Origin: CALBPI01 sp039815365
GTDB lineage: Bacteria; Pseudomonadota; Gammaproteobacteria; Steroidobacterales; Woeseiaceae
Assembly (NCBI GenBank): GCA_039815365.1
Contig: JBCBZK010000186.1
Coordinates: 1-5,043, forward strand
Length of the DNA: 5,043 nucleotides
Reading direction: 5' to 3'
This document shows positions 1 to 5,043 of the stretch, one piece after another (the stretch's first letter is position 1; each line of letters starts with the position of its first letter). Made by a program: the position numbers and the translations under genes. The notes under the pieces were generated by a model, which worked only from the letters and a program-made list of their open reading frames with translations, had not been told where the DNA came from and did not search any database.

Positions 1-800
1 AGCAAATCGCGCACTTGCGACGCCGATATGGGTGTTTTTGTCTCTAAATGCACGGCCTCGCTGTGACCGTAGAACACAGGAATACGAACTGCCGTGGGAT
101 TCACCAAAATCTCGTCATCTGCGAGAATTTTCCGAGTTTCCCAGACCATTTTCATCTCTTCGCGCGTATATCCATTGTTCTGGAAGCTGTCGATATGCGG
201 TAACGCGTTAAATGCGATCTGCTTTTCACCGTCCTCAAGCTCAAGCGCCCGCCCGTTCAATAACCGCGCCGTCTGCCCGGCCAGTTTCTCAATGGCTGAT
301 TGTCCCGCGCCCGATACCGCCTGATAAGTAGCGATGTTGATTCGCGCAATTCCGGCTGCATCGTAAATTGGTTTCAGCGCGACGAGCATCTGCATCGTCG
401 AACAATTCGGATTTGCAATGATGCCGCGCTTTTCATGCTCTGCGATCTTTTCGGGGTTCACTTCAGCGACCACCAACGGAACATCGTGTTCCTGCCGAAA
501 ATGCGAGGTGTTATCGATCACAATGCAGCCGGCCGCTGCAGCTTTTGGGGCGAACTCTGCCGAGACGCTCCCGCCGGCTGAAAATAACGCAATACTCACG
601 GTTGAGAAATCGAATTGCGCGAGGTCTTTGACCACCAGATGTTTGTTGCCATACGCAACACGCTTGCCAGCGGATCGCTCACTCGCGAGCGCGAACACCT
701 CACCTGCTGTGAATTGACGCTCAGCCAAAATCGACAACATCACCTCGCCAACCGCCCCAGTGGCGCCAACGACCGCGATATCCAGTTTCTTGTCACTCAT
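1..800 (-). CDS. asd: Aspartate-semialdehyde dehydrogenase, 3' end beyond window
   Basis: This enzyme reduces L-aspartyl-4-phosphate with NADPH to L-aspartate-4-semialdehyde in the cytosol, the branch point to lysine/diaminopimelate, threonine and methionine. The visible 266 residues start MSDKKLDIAVVGATGAVGE. They show the Rossmann nucleotide-binding loop GATGAVG (12-18), the substrate-binding region NTSHFR (Arg102), the catalytic cysteine motif ANPNCST (Cys133), Gln160 in the QAVSGAG segment, the ExxK pair Glu221/Lys224, and RIPVFYGHSE with the proton-shuttling His246. The sequence type resembles the Xanthomonas/Pseudomonas-like ASADHs, not the E. coli type. The family is about 340 residues, so roughly 70-75 C-terminal residues lie off the left edge. 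The ATG at 798-800 follows the aroC stop by 12 bases; the spacer has no clear Shine-Dalgarno, so translation may depend on coupling to aroC. No frameshift is seen. Confidence 0.96.
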   Translation of the reverse strand, partial: MSDKKLDIAVVGATGAVGEVMLSILAERQFTAGEVFALASERSAGKRVAYGNKHLVVKDLAQFDFSTVSIALFSAGGSVSAEFAPKAAAAGCIVIDNTSHFRQEHDVPLVVAEVNPEKIAEHEKRGIIANPNCSTMQMLVALKPIYDAAGIARINIATYQAVSGAGQSAIEKLAGQTARLLNGRALELEDGEKQIAFNALPHIDSFQNNGYTREEMKMVWETRKILADDEILVNPTAVRIPVFYGHSEAVHLETKTPISASQVRDL

Positions 801-812
801 AATTAGCGTGCT

Positions 813-1928
813 TCATGTGTCAGAGGTGTCGGGAAGTGCTGCCGCGATGTGCGGCGTTTCTGTCTGGACATCAGCATTTTGCGCCCGATGTCGCAATACG
901 TGATCCAACAAGGTCAAACAGACCATCGCCTCAGCGATAGGTGTTGCGCGCAATCCCACACATGGGTCATGTCGACCTGTAGTGACAATATCTGTTGCGT
1001 TCCCGTCAATATCAACGGTGTTGCCGCTGCGTGTAATGCTCGACGTGGGTTTTAGCGCAATACTCACAACGATGTCCTGGCCGCTGCTAATGCCACCGAG
1101 CGTGCCGCCGGCATCGTTCTTCGCAAAACCGTCCGGCGTCATTTCGTCGCGATGTTCCGAGCCGCGCTGCGACACTGCGGCGAAACCGGCGCCAAACTCG
1201 ACACCTTTCACAGCATTAATGCTCATCAAACCATGCGCCAACGTCGCACCCAGTTTGTCGAACACCGGATCACCCAGACCGGCAGGTACACCGCTCGCAA
1301 TGCAGGTAACGCGAGCACCGACGGAGTCGCCGTCACGCCGCAGTTGGTCCATGTAGCCGTCAAGCGTGTCCAACATCTCCGGGTCTGCACAAAAGAACGG
1401 ATTGCTATCGACAATAGACAGATCGCTTGCCGCCAAGCGATGGGGGCCCAACTGCGACACATAACCCGCCACATCGATTCCAACGGACTCTTTCAGGTAT
1501 TTGCGCGCCACGGCGCCCGCGGCAACCCGCATGACCGTTTCGCGCGCAGAAGAACGACCGCCACCGCGATAGTCGCGCACGCCATACTTTTGTTGATACG
1601 TGTAATCCGCATGACCAGGGCGAAACTTGTCTTTTATCTTGCTGTAGTCGCGCGAACGTTGATCGGTGTTGCGCACGAGTAAGCCGATTGGCGTGCCTGT
1701 CGTCACACCCTCGAACACACCGGAGAGAATCTCGACCTGATCCGGCTCCTTGCGTTGACTCGTGTGGCGCGATTTACCGGTGCGCCGTCGCTCAAGATCA
1801 ATCTGGATGTCTGCCTCGCTCAACGCCATCCCCGGCGGACAGCCATCGATAATGCAGCCGAGCGCGACCCCGTGGCTTTCACCAAACGTGCTGACACGAA
1901 AAAGCGTGCCGTAACTGCTACCGGACAT
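813..1928 (-). CDS. aroC: Chorismate synthase
   Basis: This enzyme converts 5-enolpyruvylshikimate-3-phosphate to chorismate, the last shikimate-pathway step, using reduced FMN as cofactor. At 371 residues it is full length (E. coli is about 361). All three family signatures are visible: GESHG (16-20, with conserved His19), the central FMN-site block from RPGHADY (103-109, His106) to RGGGRSSARET (121-131), and the C-terminal GRHDPCVGLRATPIAEAM (318-335). The N-terminus MSGSSYGTLFRVSTFGESHG is typical, which supports the ATG at 1926-1928. That start lies inside the 3' end of prmB, an 11-base overlap, and has a good ribosome-binding site (AAGGCGAG). It lies between prmB and asd in one apparent operon, and prmB-aroC adjacency is common in gammaproteobacteria. 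The last 20 or so residues after the HVLRHR segment are variable in the family and look unremarkable. Confidence 0.98.
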   Translation of the reverse strand: MSGSSYGTLFRVSTFGESHGVALGCIIDGCPPGMALSEADIQIDLERRRTGKSRHTSQRKEPDQVEILSGVFEGVTTGTPIGLLVRNTDQRSRDYSKIKDKFRPGHADYTYQQKYGVRDYRGGGRSSARETVMRVAAGAVARKYLKESVGIDVAGYVSQLGPHRLAASDLSIVDSNPFFCADPEMLDTLDGYMDQLRRDGDSVGARVTCIASGVPAGLGDPVFDKLGATLAHGLMSINAVKGVEFGAGFAAVSQRGSEHRDEMTPDGFAKNDAGGTLGGISSGQDIVVSIALKPTSSITRSGNTVDIDGNATDIVTTGRHDPCVGLRATPIAEAMVCLTLLDHVLRHRAQNADVQTETPHIAAALPDTSDT

Positions 1929-2892
1929 TGTGCTCGCCTTGTGCCCGACTGGCGAACAGCGCGTGATGCTCTATCAATGTATTTTTGTCCATGATCGTGA
2001 CGCCTTCCGCGTCGCTGCTAAAACTCAACCACATGAATGGTACCTGCGGATACTCACGTTGCAACGCTTCATGACTCGCCCCAACCTCAAGGATGAGATA
2101 GCCACCGTCATTCAAGTAGTCCGGCGCATCTGCCAGTAAGCGATGCGCAATGCTCAGCCCATCGTTACCCGCCGCTAACCCCAAGGTGGGTTCATGCCGA
2201 TACTCGACCGGGCGCGCCGCCATTTCCGCAGCATCGACATACGGCGGATTCGTCACGATCAGGTCATAGGTATTGGCGGCGAGCGACGAAAAAACATCCG
2301 ACGCCAACACCCGCACTCGAGACTGCAAGCCATACTGAGCAACATTGCGCTCAGCGCAGTCGAGTGCCTGTGGCGAGACATCGCTCGCGTCGACGCTGAC
2401 ATGTGGTAGCGCCAATGCCGTCGCAATCGCAATACAGCCGCTACCCGTACCAATATCCAAAACCCGCGATACCTGACTTGCGTCCAGCCACGGTGCGAAT
2501 GCGCAGGCGATCAGCTCAGCAATGGGGGATCGAGGCACCAGTACGTGTTCATTGACAAAAAATCGATGCCCGGCAAACCACGCTTCACCAAGCAAGTAGG
2601 CAAGCGGCTGGCGCGATGTCACTCGCGCGATCGCCGTAGATGTGACGGCGGCCAACACGTCATCACCCAGCGGCGCTTGCAACATGCGCTCGAATGCTTG
2701 AGGCCAGTCAGCGGCGGAATAGTCGACACCTGCGAGTGTCGCAACAAGCCATGCGGCCTCGTCATCTGCATTCGCTGTGCCGTGCCCAAAATGGATGCCC
2801 GCGTCGCGAAACATGTCCGCGACAACGATCAGCACGGCACTGCCGTCGCTGGCGGTGCGCAACGTCGAGAGGAGTTGGTTAGCATCAGTCAT
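1918..2892 (-). CDS. prmB: 50S ribosomal protein L3 N5-glutamine methyltransferase
   Basis: This SAM-dependent enzyme methylates a glutamine side chain of ribosomal protein L3 in the cytosol. With the ATG at 2890-2892 the protein has 324 residues, close to the usual 300-310. The N-terminal helical region carries the PrmB hallmark FGHGT (35-39), followed by a DDEA segment. The methyltransferase domain has VLVPRSPIAEL (117-127), the SAM-binding DIGTGSG (146-152), an acidic residue region near Asp169-Asp171, and the glutamine-methylase signature TNPPYVD (214-220). FGHGT, VPRSPI and the place next to aroC favour PrmB over the release-factor methylase PrmC. An in-frame upstream ATG at 2977-2979 would add 29 residues of low-complexity, arginine/alanine-rich sequence without family support, so I chose the internal ATG. 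The upstream sequence has only a weak GAGCGG in place of a ribosome-binding site. It is probably the first gene of the prmB-aroC-asd transcript. Confidence 0.95.
   Translation of the reverse strand: MTDANQLLSTLRTASDGSAVLIVVADMFRDAGIHFGHGTANADDEAAWLVATLAGVDYSAADWPQAFERMLQAPLGDDVLAAVTSTAIARVTSRQPLAYLLGEAWFAGHRFFVNEHVLVPRSPIAELIACAFAPWLDASQVSRVLDIGTGSGCIAIATALALPHVSVDASDVSPQALDCAERNVAQYGLQSRVRVLASDVFSSLAANTYDLIVTNPPYVDAAEMAARPVEYRHEPTLGLAAGNDGLSIAHRLLADAPDYLNDGGYLILEVGASHEALQREYPQVPFMWLSFSSDAEGVTIMDKNTLIEHHALFASRAQGEHNVR
1933..1940 (-). promoter_or_regulatory. Ribosome-binding site of aroC within prmB 3' end
   Basis: On the minus strand the bases AAGGCGAG end four bases before the aroC ATG. They lie inside the last codons of prmB. 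This is the clearest Shine-Dalgarno in the window; most other starts here have weak or none. It supports the 11-base overlapping start of aroC. Confidence 0.65.
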
Positions 2893-2910
2893 GCCGCTCA
2901 GTGTAGCGGC
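2893..2910 (-). repeat. Inverted repeat directly upstream of prmB start codon
   Basis: GCCGCT (2893-2898) and AGCGGC (2905-2910) are perfect 6-bp complements around a six-base loop. In the prmB transcript the 3' arm would end at the base just before the ATG and would include the only Shine-Dalgarno-like bases, GAGCGG. It could act as a translation-limiting hairpin, a protein-binding dyad, or be chance in GC-rich DNA. Confidence 0.4.
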
Positions 2911-2927
2911 GGCGCAGCGCAAGTCTA
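2900..2927 (-). promoter_or_regulatory. Candidate sigma70 promoter for prmB operon
   Basis: On the minus strand TAGACT (2927-2922, four of six matches to TTGACA) is followed after 16 bases by TACACT (2905-2900, four of six matches to TATAAT). Transcription would begin about seven bases on, at or next to the prmB ATG, which implies a leaderless or nearly leaderless message. The matches are partial and a start further upstream is possible. Confidence 0.25.
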
Positions 2928-2939
2928 GCGCCTCGGTGT

Positions 2940-2969
2940 TTGCCGCCGCGCGCGTGCGTGTGGGACAAT
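2940..2969 (+). promoter_or_regulatory. Candidate sigma70 promoter for sco-pcuAC-psd-epmA
   Basis: TTGCCG (2940-2945) and GACAAT (2964-2969) each match four of six consensus bases of the -35 and -10 elements, with an 18-base spacer. Transcription would start near 2976, leaving a leader of roughly 33 bases before the sco ATG. The spacing is acceptable but the motifs are weak, so this is tentative. Confidence 0.3.
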
Positions 2970-3008
2970 CAACGTCCATTCCGAGGGCATCACAGCCACA
3001 TTTTCTTG

Positions 3009-3620
3009 ATGATGAAACGATCCATTGTGCCGGTCATTTTGACCCTCGCCGCTTTCGGTGTGGGCATCGCTATCGGCGTTAGCCGGCAAACACCTGTGGC
3101 AATTGAACTGGCCGCAGGCACATTACTGACGCCGCCGCGCGATCTCGCACCATTCTCGCTGCGCTCGTTGGCTGACTCGAATGTCGATAATAGCGACTTG
3201 CGCGATCGCTGGACGTTGCTGTTTTTCGGCTTTACCCGATGCCCTGATATTTGCCCGACAACGCTGCAGTTGCTCGCCGATGCACGTGACACGCTCGACG
3301 TGCCTGATGCGCAATTGCCGCGCATTATGCTTGCGAGTGTCGATCCCGCTCGTGACGATGCGCAAACGCTCGCGACGTATGTCAACTATTTCGGCGAGCA
3401 AATGATTGGCGTGACTGGCGATGACGATGCCATCGCGCGCTTTGCAACAGACCTCGGTATCGTCTATCAGCGGATCGATCTTGGCGCAGATGGCGACTAC
3501 ACAATGGACCACAGTGGCGCTGTCTTGCTGATCGATCCGAACGCTCAACTGCGCGCGGTGTTCAGCCCGCCGTTATCACGCCGTGCGATTGCCGCTGACC
3601 TTGCGCAACTCATTCGCTAG
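3009..3620 (+). CDS. SCO1/SenC-family copper chaperone for cytochrome c oxidase
   Basis: SCO proteins are membrane-anchored, thioredoxin-fold proteins facing the periplasm that bind copper and help assemble the CuA centre of cytochrome c oxidase subunit II. The 203-residue product begins MMKRS followed by a hydrophobic segment (about 6-24), a signal anchor, then a thioredoxin-like domain. The copper ligands are all present: the CPDIC motif within FGFTRCPDICPTTL (Cys78 and Cys82) and the distal histidine in TMDHSG (His168). The family segment SVDPARD (110-116) is also there. Two adjacent ATGs, at 3009 and 3012, are equally plausible; a TTG at 2940 in the same frame would put a non-hydrophobic extension before the anchor and is unlikely. 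No ribosome-binding site is close; a GAGGG at 2983-2987 is about 21 bases away. The next gene, 13 bases downstream, is a second copper chaperone, which supports the role in oxidase assembly. Confidence 0.94.
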   Translation: MMKRSIVPVILTLAAFGVGIAIGVSRQTPVAIELAAGTLLTPPRDLAPFSLRSLADSNVDNSDLRDRWTLLFFGFTRCPDICPTTLQLLADARDTLDVPDAQLPRIMLASVDPARDDAQTLATYVNYFGEQMIGVTGDDDAIARFATDLGIVYQRIDLGADGDYTMDHSGAVLLIDPNAQLRAVFSPPLSRRAIAADLAQLIR

Positions 3621-3633
3621 AGAACGTCCCACT

Positions 3634-4086
3634 ATGCTGACCCAACGCCTCATCACCCTTACGTGCTTTTTTCTCCTCTGTGGGTGTGGCAGCGACCATG
3701 CGCCCTCGGCGCCAGTCACTGTCAGCGATGCCTGGGTGCGCACGCCGATGCCGAACGCAACAATGACGGCAGGCTATCTCGCAATGACCAACACGACGCA
3801 AAGCACGCTGCGCGTTGTTGGCGTGACAAGCCCGCAATTTGCGCGCGTGGAAATTCACGAGACCACCTTGGTTGACGGAACGATGCGCATGCGTCCTGTC
3901 GCCTACCTCGACATCACTGCCGGCGATACACTCGTTCTGAAACCCGGCGCACAGCACCTGATGCTGATCGAACCCAAACAGGCGCTCGACGCGACGACGA
4001 CCGTATCTTTGTCTGTGATGATTGAGGACGGCTCACAAATTGATCTGACGCTACCTGTTAGCCAGCGCGCACCCAATGTCCAATAA
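3634..4086 (+). CDS. PCuAC-family periplasmic Cu(I) chaperone, probable lipoprotein
   Basis: PCuAC proteins (DUF461) carry Cu(I) in the periplasm and hand it to SCO and/or the CuA site of cytochrome c oxidase. The 150-residue product fits the family. It shows the exact copper motif Hx10Mx21HxM: His75, Met86, His108, Met110. The typical opening VTVSDAWVRTPMP (28-40) and GYLAMTN (47-53) are also present. Residues 1-18 form an export signal: Arg5, a hydrophobic core, then LCGC with a candidate lipidated Cys18. Cys at position -2 of that lipobox is unusual, so a soluble form cut by signal peptidase I remains possible. The ATG at 3634 is chosen because it places the signal peptide at the N-terminus; the in-frame ATG at 3583 lies inside sco and would add 17 residues before it. 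The gene follows sco by 13 bases and overlaps psd by 11 bases, so it is probably cotranscribed with both. Confidence 0.93.
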   Translation: MLTQRLITLTCFFLLCGCGSDHAPSAPVTVSDAWVRTPMPNATMTAGYLAMTNTTQSTLRVVGVTSPQFARVEIHETTLVDGTMRMRPVAYLDITAGDTLVLKPGAQHLMLIEPKQALDATTTVSLSVMIEDGSQIDLTLPVSQRAPNVQ

Positions 4087-4963
4087 AGCAAACGACCAAC
4101 CTGGCCTTGCGCAGCGAGCCTTCGTCGCGCTGCAGTACTTTTTGCCGCAGATTGCGATCACGCGCGCTATCGGCTGGTTGATGACGCGCCAGCAACCGTG
4201 GCTCAAAGACGCGATGATCACGTCGTTCGTGCGTATGTTCCGCGTTGACCTTGCGGAAATCGACGCGCAGGTACCACAAGAATTTGATTCGTTGAATGCG
4301 TTCTTCACGCGACGTTTACCGCCGAGTGCGCGTCCGATTGATGCGAGTGCCAATGCCATTGTGTCCCCGGCGGATGGCGTAGTGAGTGCGTGCGGCCGTA
4401 TCGAAAACGGCCGCCTCATTCAGGCGAAAGGGTTCAGCTACAGTGCAGCGGAACTGCTACAGGACGATGCGCTCGCGAGCAAAATGAACGGCGGCCATTT
4501 CGCAACGATTTATCTTGCGCCATACAACTACCACCGCGTGCATACACCGATCGCGGGTCGCGTGACAGCTCACCACCATGTGCCGGGCAAGTTGTTCTCC
4601 GTGAATGGCGCAACCGCGCGTGCGGTACCACGATTGTTCAGCCGTAACGAAAGACGCGTCTTCAATATTGATAGCGCGTCCCAATCGATCTCGCTAGTGA
4701 TGGTCGGCGCGCTCAACGTTGGTAGTATCAGCACGACCTGGAGCGGCGATGTCACCGCGGGCTCGTGCGACACCACGACCGCAATGCCGTTGCCTGAAAC
4801 CGCGTTTGACTGTGGCGATACGCTAGGTTGGTTCAACATGGGCTCCACCGTGATCCTGCTGATCCCGGCGGGCGGCGGGCACTGGCATGATGAGCTGACG
4901 CCGGGCGCTGTCGTGCGAGTTGGTGAGCGTATTGGCGCAACCAGCGCTGCAACGACCGCATGA
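4076..4963 (+). CDS. psd: Phosphatidylserine decarboxylase proenzyme
   Basis: This pyruvoyl enzyme converts phosphatidylserine to phosphatidylethanolamine at the inner membrane. At 295 residues it is full length (members run about 285-320). Family blocks in order are: FNAFFTRxL-like LNAFFTRRL (73-81), SPADG (98-102, Asp100), IYLAPYNYHRVHTP (145-158, His153 and His156), FSRNERRV (188-195), MVGALNVGSI (209-218) and the self-cleavage site MGST (255-258). Cleavage between Gly256 and Ser257 would give a large beta chain and a small alpha chain of about 39 residues with an N-terminal pyruvoyl group from Ser257. Asp100, His156 and Ser257 are the likely self-processing triad. The usual motif is LGST; here Leu is replaced by Met. 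The ATG at 4076 overlaps the preceding copper-chaperone gene by 11 bases and has no obvious Shine-Dalgarno, suggesting translational coupling. The stop overlaps the next start as ATGA. Confidence 0.96.
   Translation: MSNKANDQPGLAQRAFVALQYFLPQIAITRAIGWLMTRQQPWLKDAMITSFVRMFRVDLAEIDAQVPQEFDSLNAFFTRRLPPSARPIDASANAIVSPADGVVSACGRIENGRLIQAKGFSYSAAELLQDDALASKMNGGHFATIYLAPYNYHRVHTPIAGRVTAHHHVPGKLFSVNGATARAVPRLFSRNERRVFNIDSASQSISLVMVGALNVGSISTTWSGDVTAGSCDTTTAMPLPETAFDCGDTLGWFNMGSTVILLIPAGGGHWHDELTPGAVVRVGERIGATSAATTA
4392..4414 (+). repeat. Perfect 8-bp inverted repeat inside psd
   Basis: GCGGCCGT (4392-4399) and ACGGCCGC (4407-4414) are exact complements separated by seven bases. The RNA would form a strong GC-rich hairpin within psd codons for residues 106-113. 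No run of T follows, so it is not a standard intrinsic terminator. It may simply reflect coding for the CGRIENGR segment. Confidence 0.45.
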
Positions 4964-5043
4964 CCTGGCGACCCGGCGCTGACGCGGCGACGGCGCTTAA
5001 GCGCGCAGCGATGCTCGCGCGTCTGCGCGACTACTTCCGAGCG
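4960..5043 (+). CDS. epmA: Probable EF-P--(R)-beta-lysine ligase, N-terminus only
   Basis: Only the first 28 codons are in the window. EpmA (also called GenX, PoxA or YjeA) resembles the catalytic domain of class II lysyl-tRNA synthetase and attaches (R)-beta-lysine to a conserved lysine of elongation factor P, which helps ribosomes through proline-rich stretches. The visible residues begin MTWRPGADAATALKRAAMLARLRDYFRA in two parts: a W-x-P opening (Trp3, Pro5) and a helix LKRAAMLARLRDYF (13-26). Both match the start of EpmA, where E. coli has a WQP opening and an LKRAAIMAEIRRFF helix. The catalytic motifs lie beyond the right edge. The ATG shares bases with the psd stop (ATGA), a sign of translational coupling. 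A lysyl-tRNA synthetase is less likely because it would carry an N-terminal anticodon-binding domain before this helix. The call rests on a short stretch and on the known closeness of psd and epmA in other gammaproteobacteria. Confidence 0.75.
   Translation, partial: MTWRPGADAATALKRAAMLARLRDYFRA

Larger units (their letters stand above)
2893..3008. promoter_or_regulatory. Divergent intergenic region between prmB and sco
   Basis: This 116-base stretch is the only place in the window where transcription of both gene sets can plausibly begin. It contains candidate promoters on both strands, a 6-bp inverted repeat against the prmB start, and a 16-base alternating pyrimidine-purine tract. I did not recognise a known operator such as a CueR/MerR-type dyad or a Fur box. 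That the region holds promoters is an inference from the divergent layout. Confidence 0.6.

Noticed and set aside
94..806. Several overlapping plus-strand frames opposite asd
   Set aside because: The minus strand encodes an uninterrupted ASADH with every catalytic residue; the plus-strand frames overlap one another and show no domain.
1152..1682. Plus-strand open frame of 176 residues opposite aroC
   Set aside because: It lies wholly antisense to a clear, full-length chorismate synthase, has no recognisable motif, and is rich in Arg, Ala and Thr as expected of a shadow frame.
1918..2892. Release-factor glutamine methyltransferase PrmC instead of PrmB
   Set aside because: Both share the NPPY domain, but the FGHGT and VPRSPI segments and the aroC neighbour point to PrmB; PrmC usually sits beside prfA.
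2893..2979. Longer N-terminus for PrmB from the ATG at 2977-2979
   Set aside because: The extra 29 residues do not look like the family N-terminus and would bring the start to within 30 bases of sco, leaving little room for divergent promoters.
2940..3008. N-terminal extension of SCO from a TTG at 2940
   Set aside because: It would put 23 polar residues before the signal anchor and overlap the candidate promoter; the ATG pair at 3009/3012 fits the family better.
3123..3548. Minus-strand open frame of 141 residues opposite sco
   Set aside because: Antisense to the SCO thioredoxin-like domain; no recognisable domain and no plausible partner gene.
4392..4414. Intrinsic terminator in psd
   Set aside because: The hairpin is strong but is followed by mixed sequence, not a T run, and lies well inside an intact gene.

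Overview
The window looks like a piece of a gammaproteobacterial chromosome made of housekeeping genes. The clues are the order prmB-aroC-asd, a Xanthomonas/Pseudomonas-like aspartate-semialdehyde dehydrogenase, and a proteobacterial-type phosphatidylserine decarboxylase followed directly by what looks like epmA (EF-P lysine ligase). Coding density is very high and the DNA is moderately GC-rich by eye. The exact lineage cannot be fixed from this stretch. I see no mobile element, CRISPR array, RNA gene, integration scar or pseudogene.

Layout. Two tightly packed gene sets diverge from a short intergenic region at about 2893-3008. Leftward (minus strand) run prmB (2892-1918), aroC (1928-813) and asd (800 to beyond the left edge). 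These are ribosomal protein L3 glutamine methyltransferase, chorismate synthase and aspartate-semialdehyde dehydrogenase. Rightward (plus strand) run a SCO1/SenC copper chaperone (3009-3620), a PCuAC-family periplasmic copper chaperone (3634-4086), psd (4076-4963) and the start of epmA (4960 to beyond the right edge). No gap between genes exceeds about 120 bases.

How the genes fit together. The leftward set joins a translation-apparatus methylase to two amino-acid biosynthesis enzymes: the last step to chorismate, and the second step of the aspartate family (lysine, threonine, methionine, diaminopimelate). In the rightward set, the SCO and PCuAC proteins both keep all their copper ligands and probably work together to load copper into the CuA centre of cytochrome c oxidase. 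The psd product makes phosphatidylethanolamine in the inner membrane. The epmA product modifies elongation factor P. Overlaps of 11, 11 and 4 bases, and gaps of 12 and 13 bases, point to two polycistronic, translationally coupled transcripts.

Hunt result. I do not see a new biological system here. The points worth a second look are modest: a methionine in place of the usual leucine at the PSD self-cleavage motif (MGST), a hairpin and possible leaderless promoter directly against the prmB start codon, an alternating pyrimidine-purine tract in the spacer of a candidate sco promoter, the sco-pcuAC-psd-epmA arrangement, and a strong intragenic hairpin in psd.
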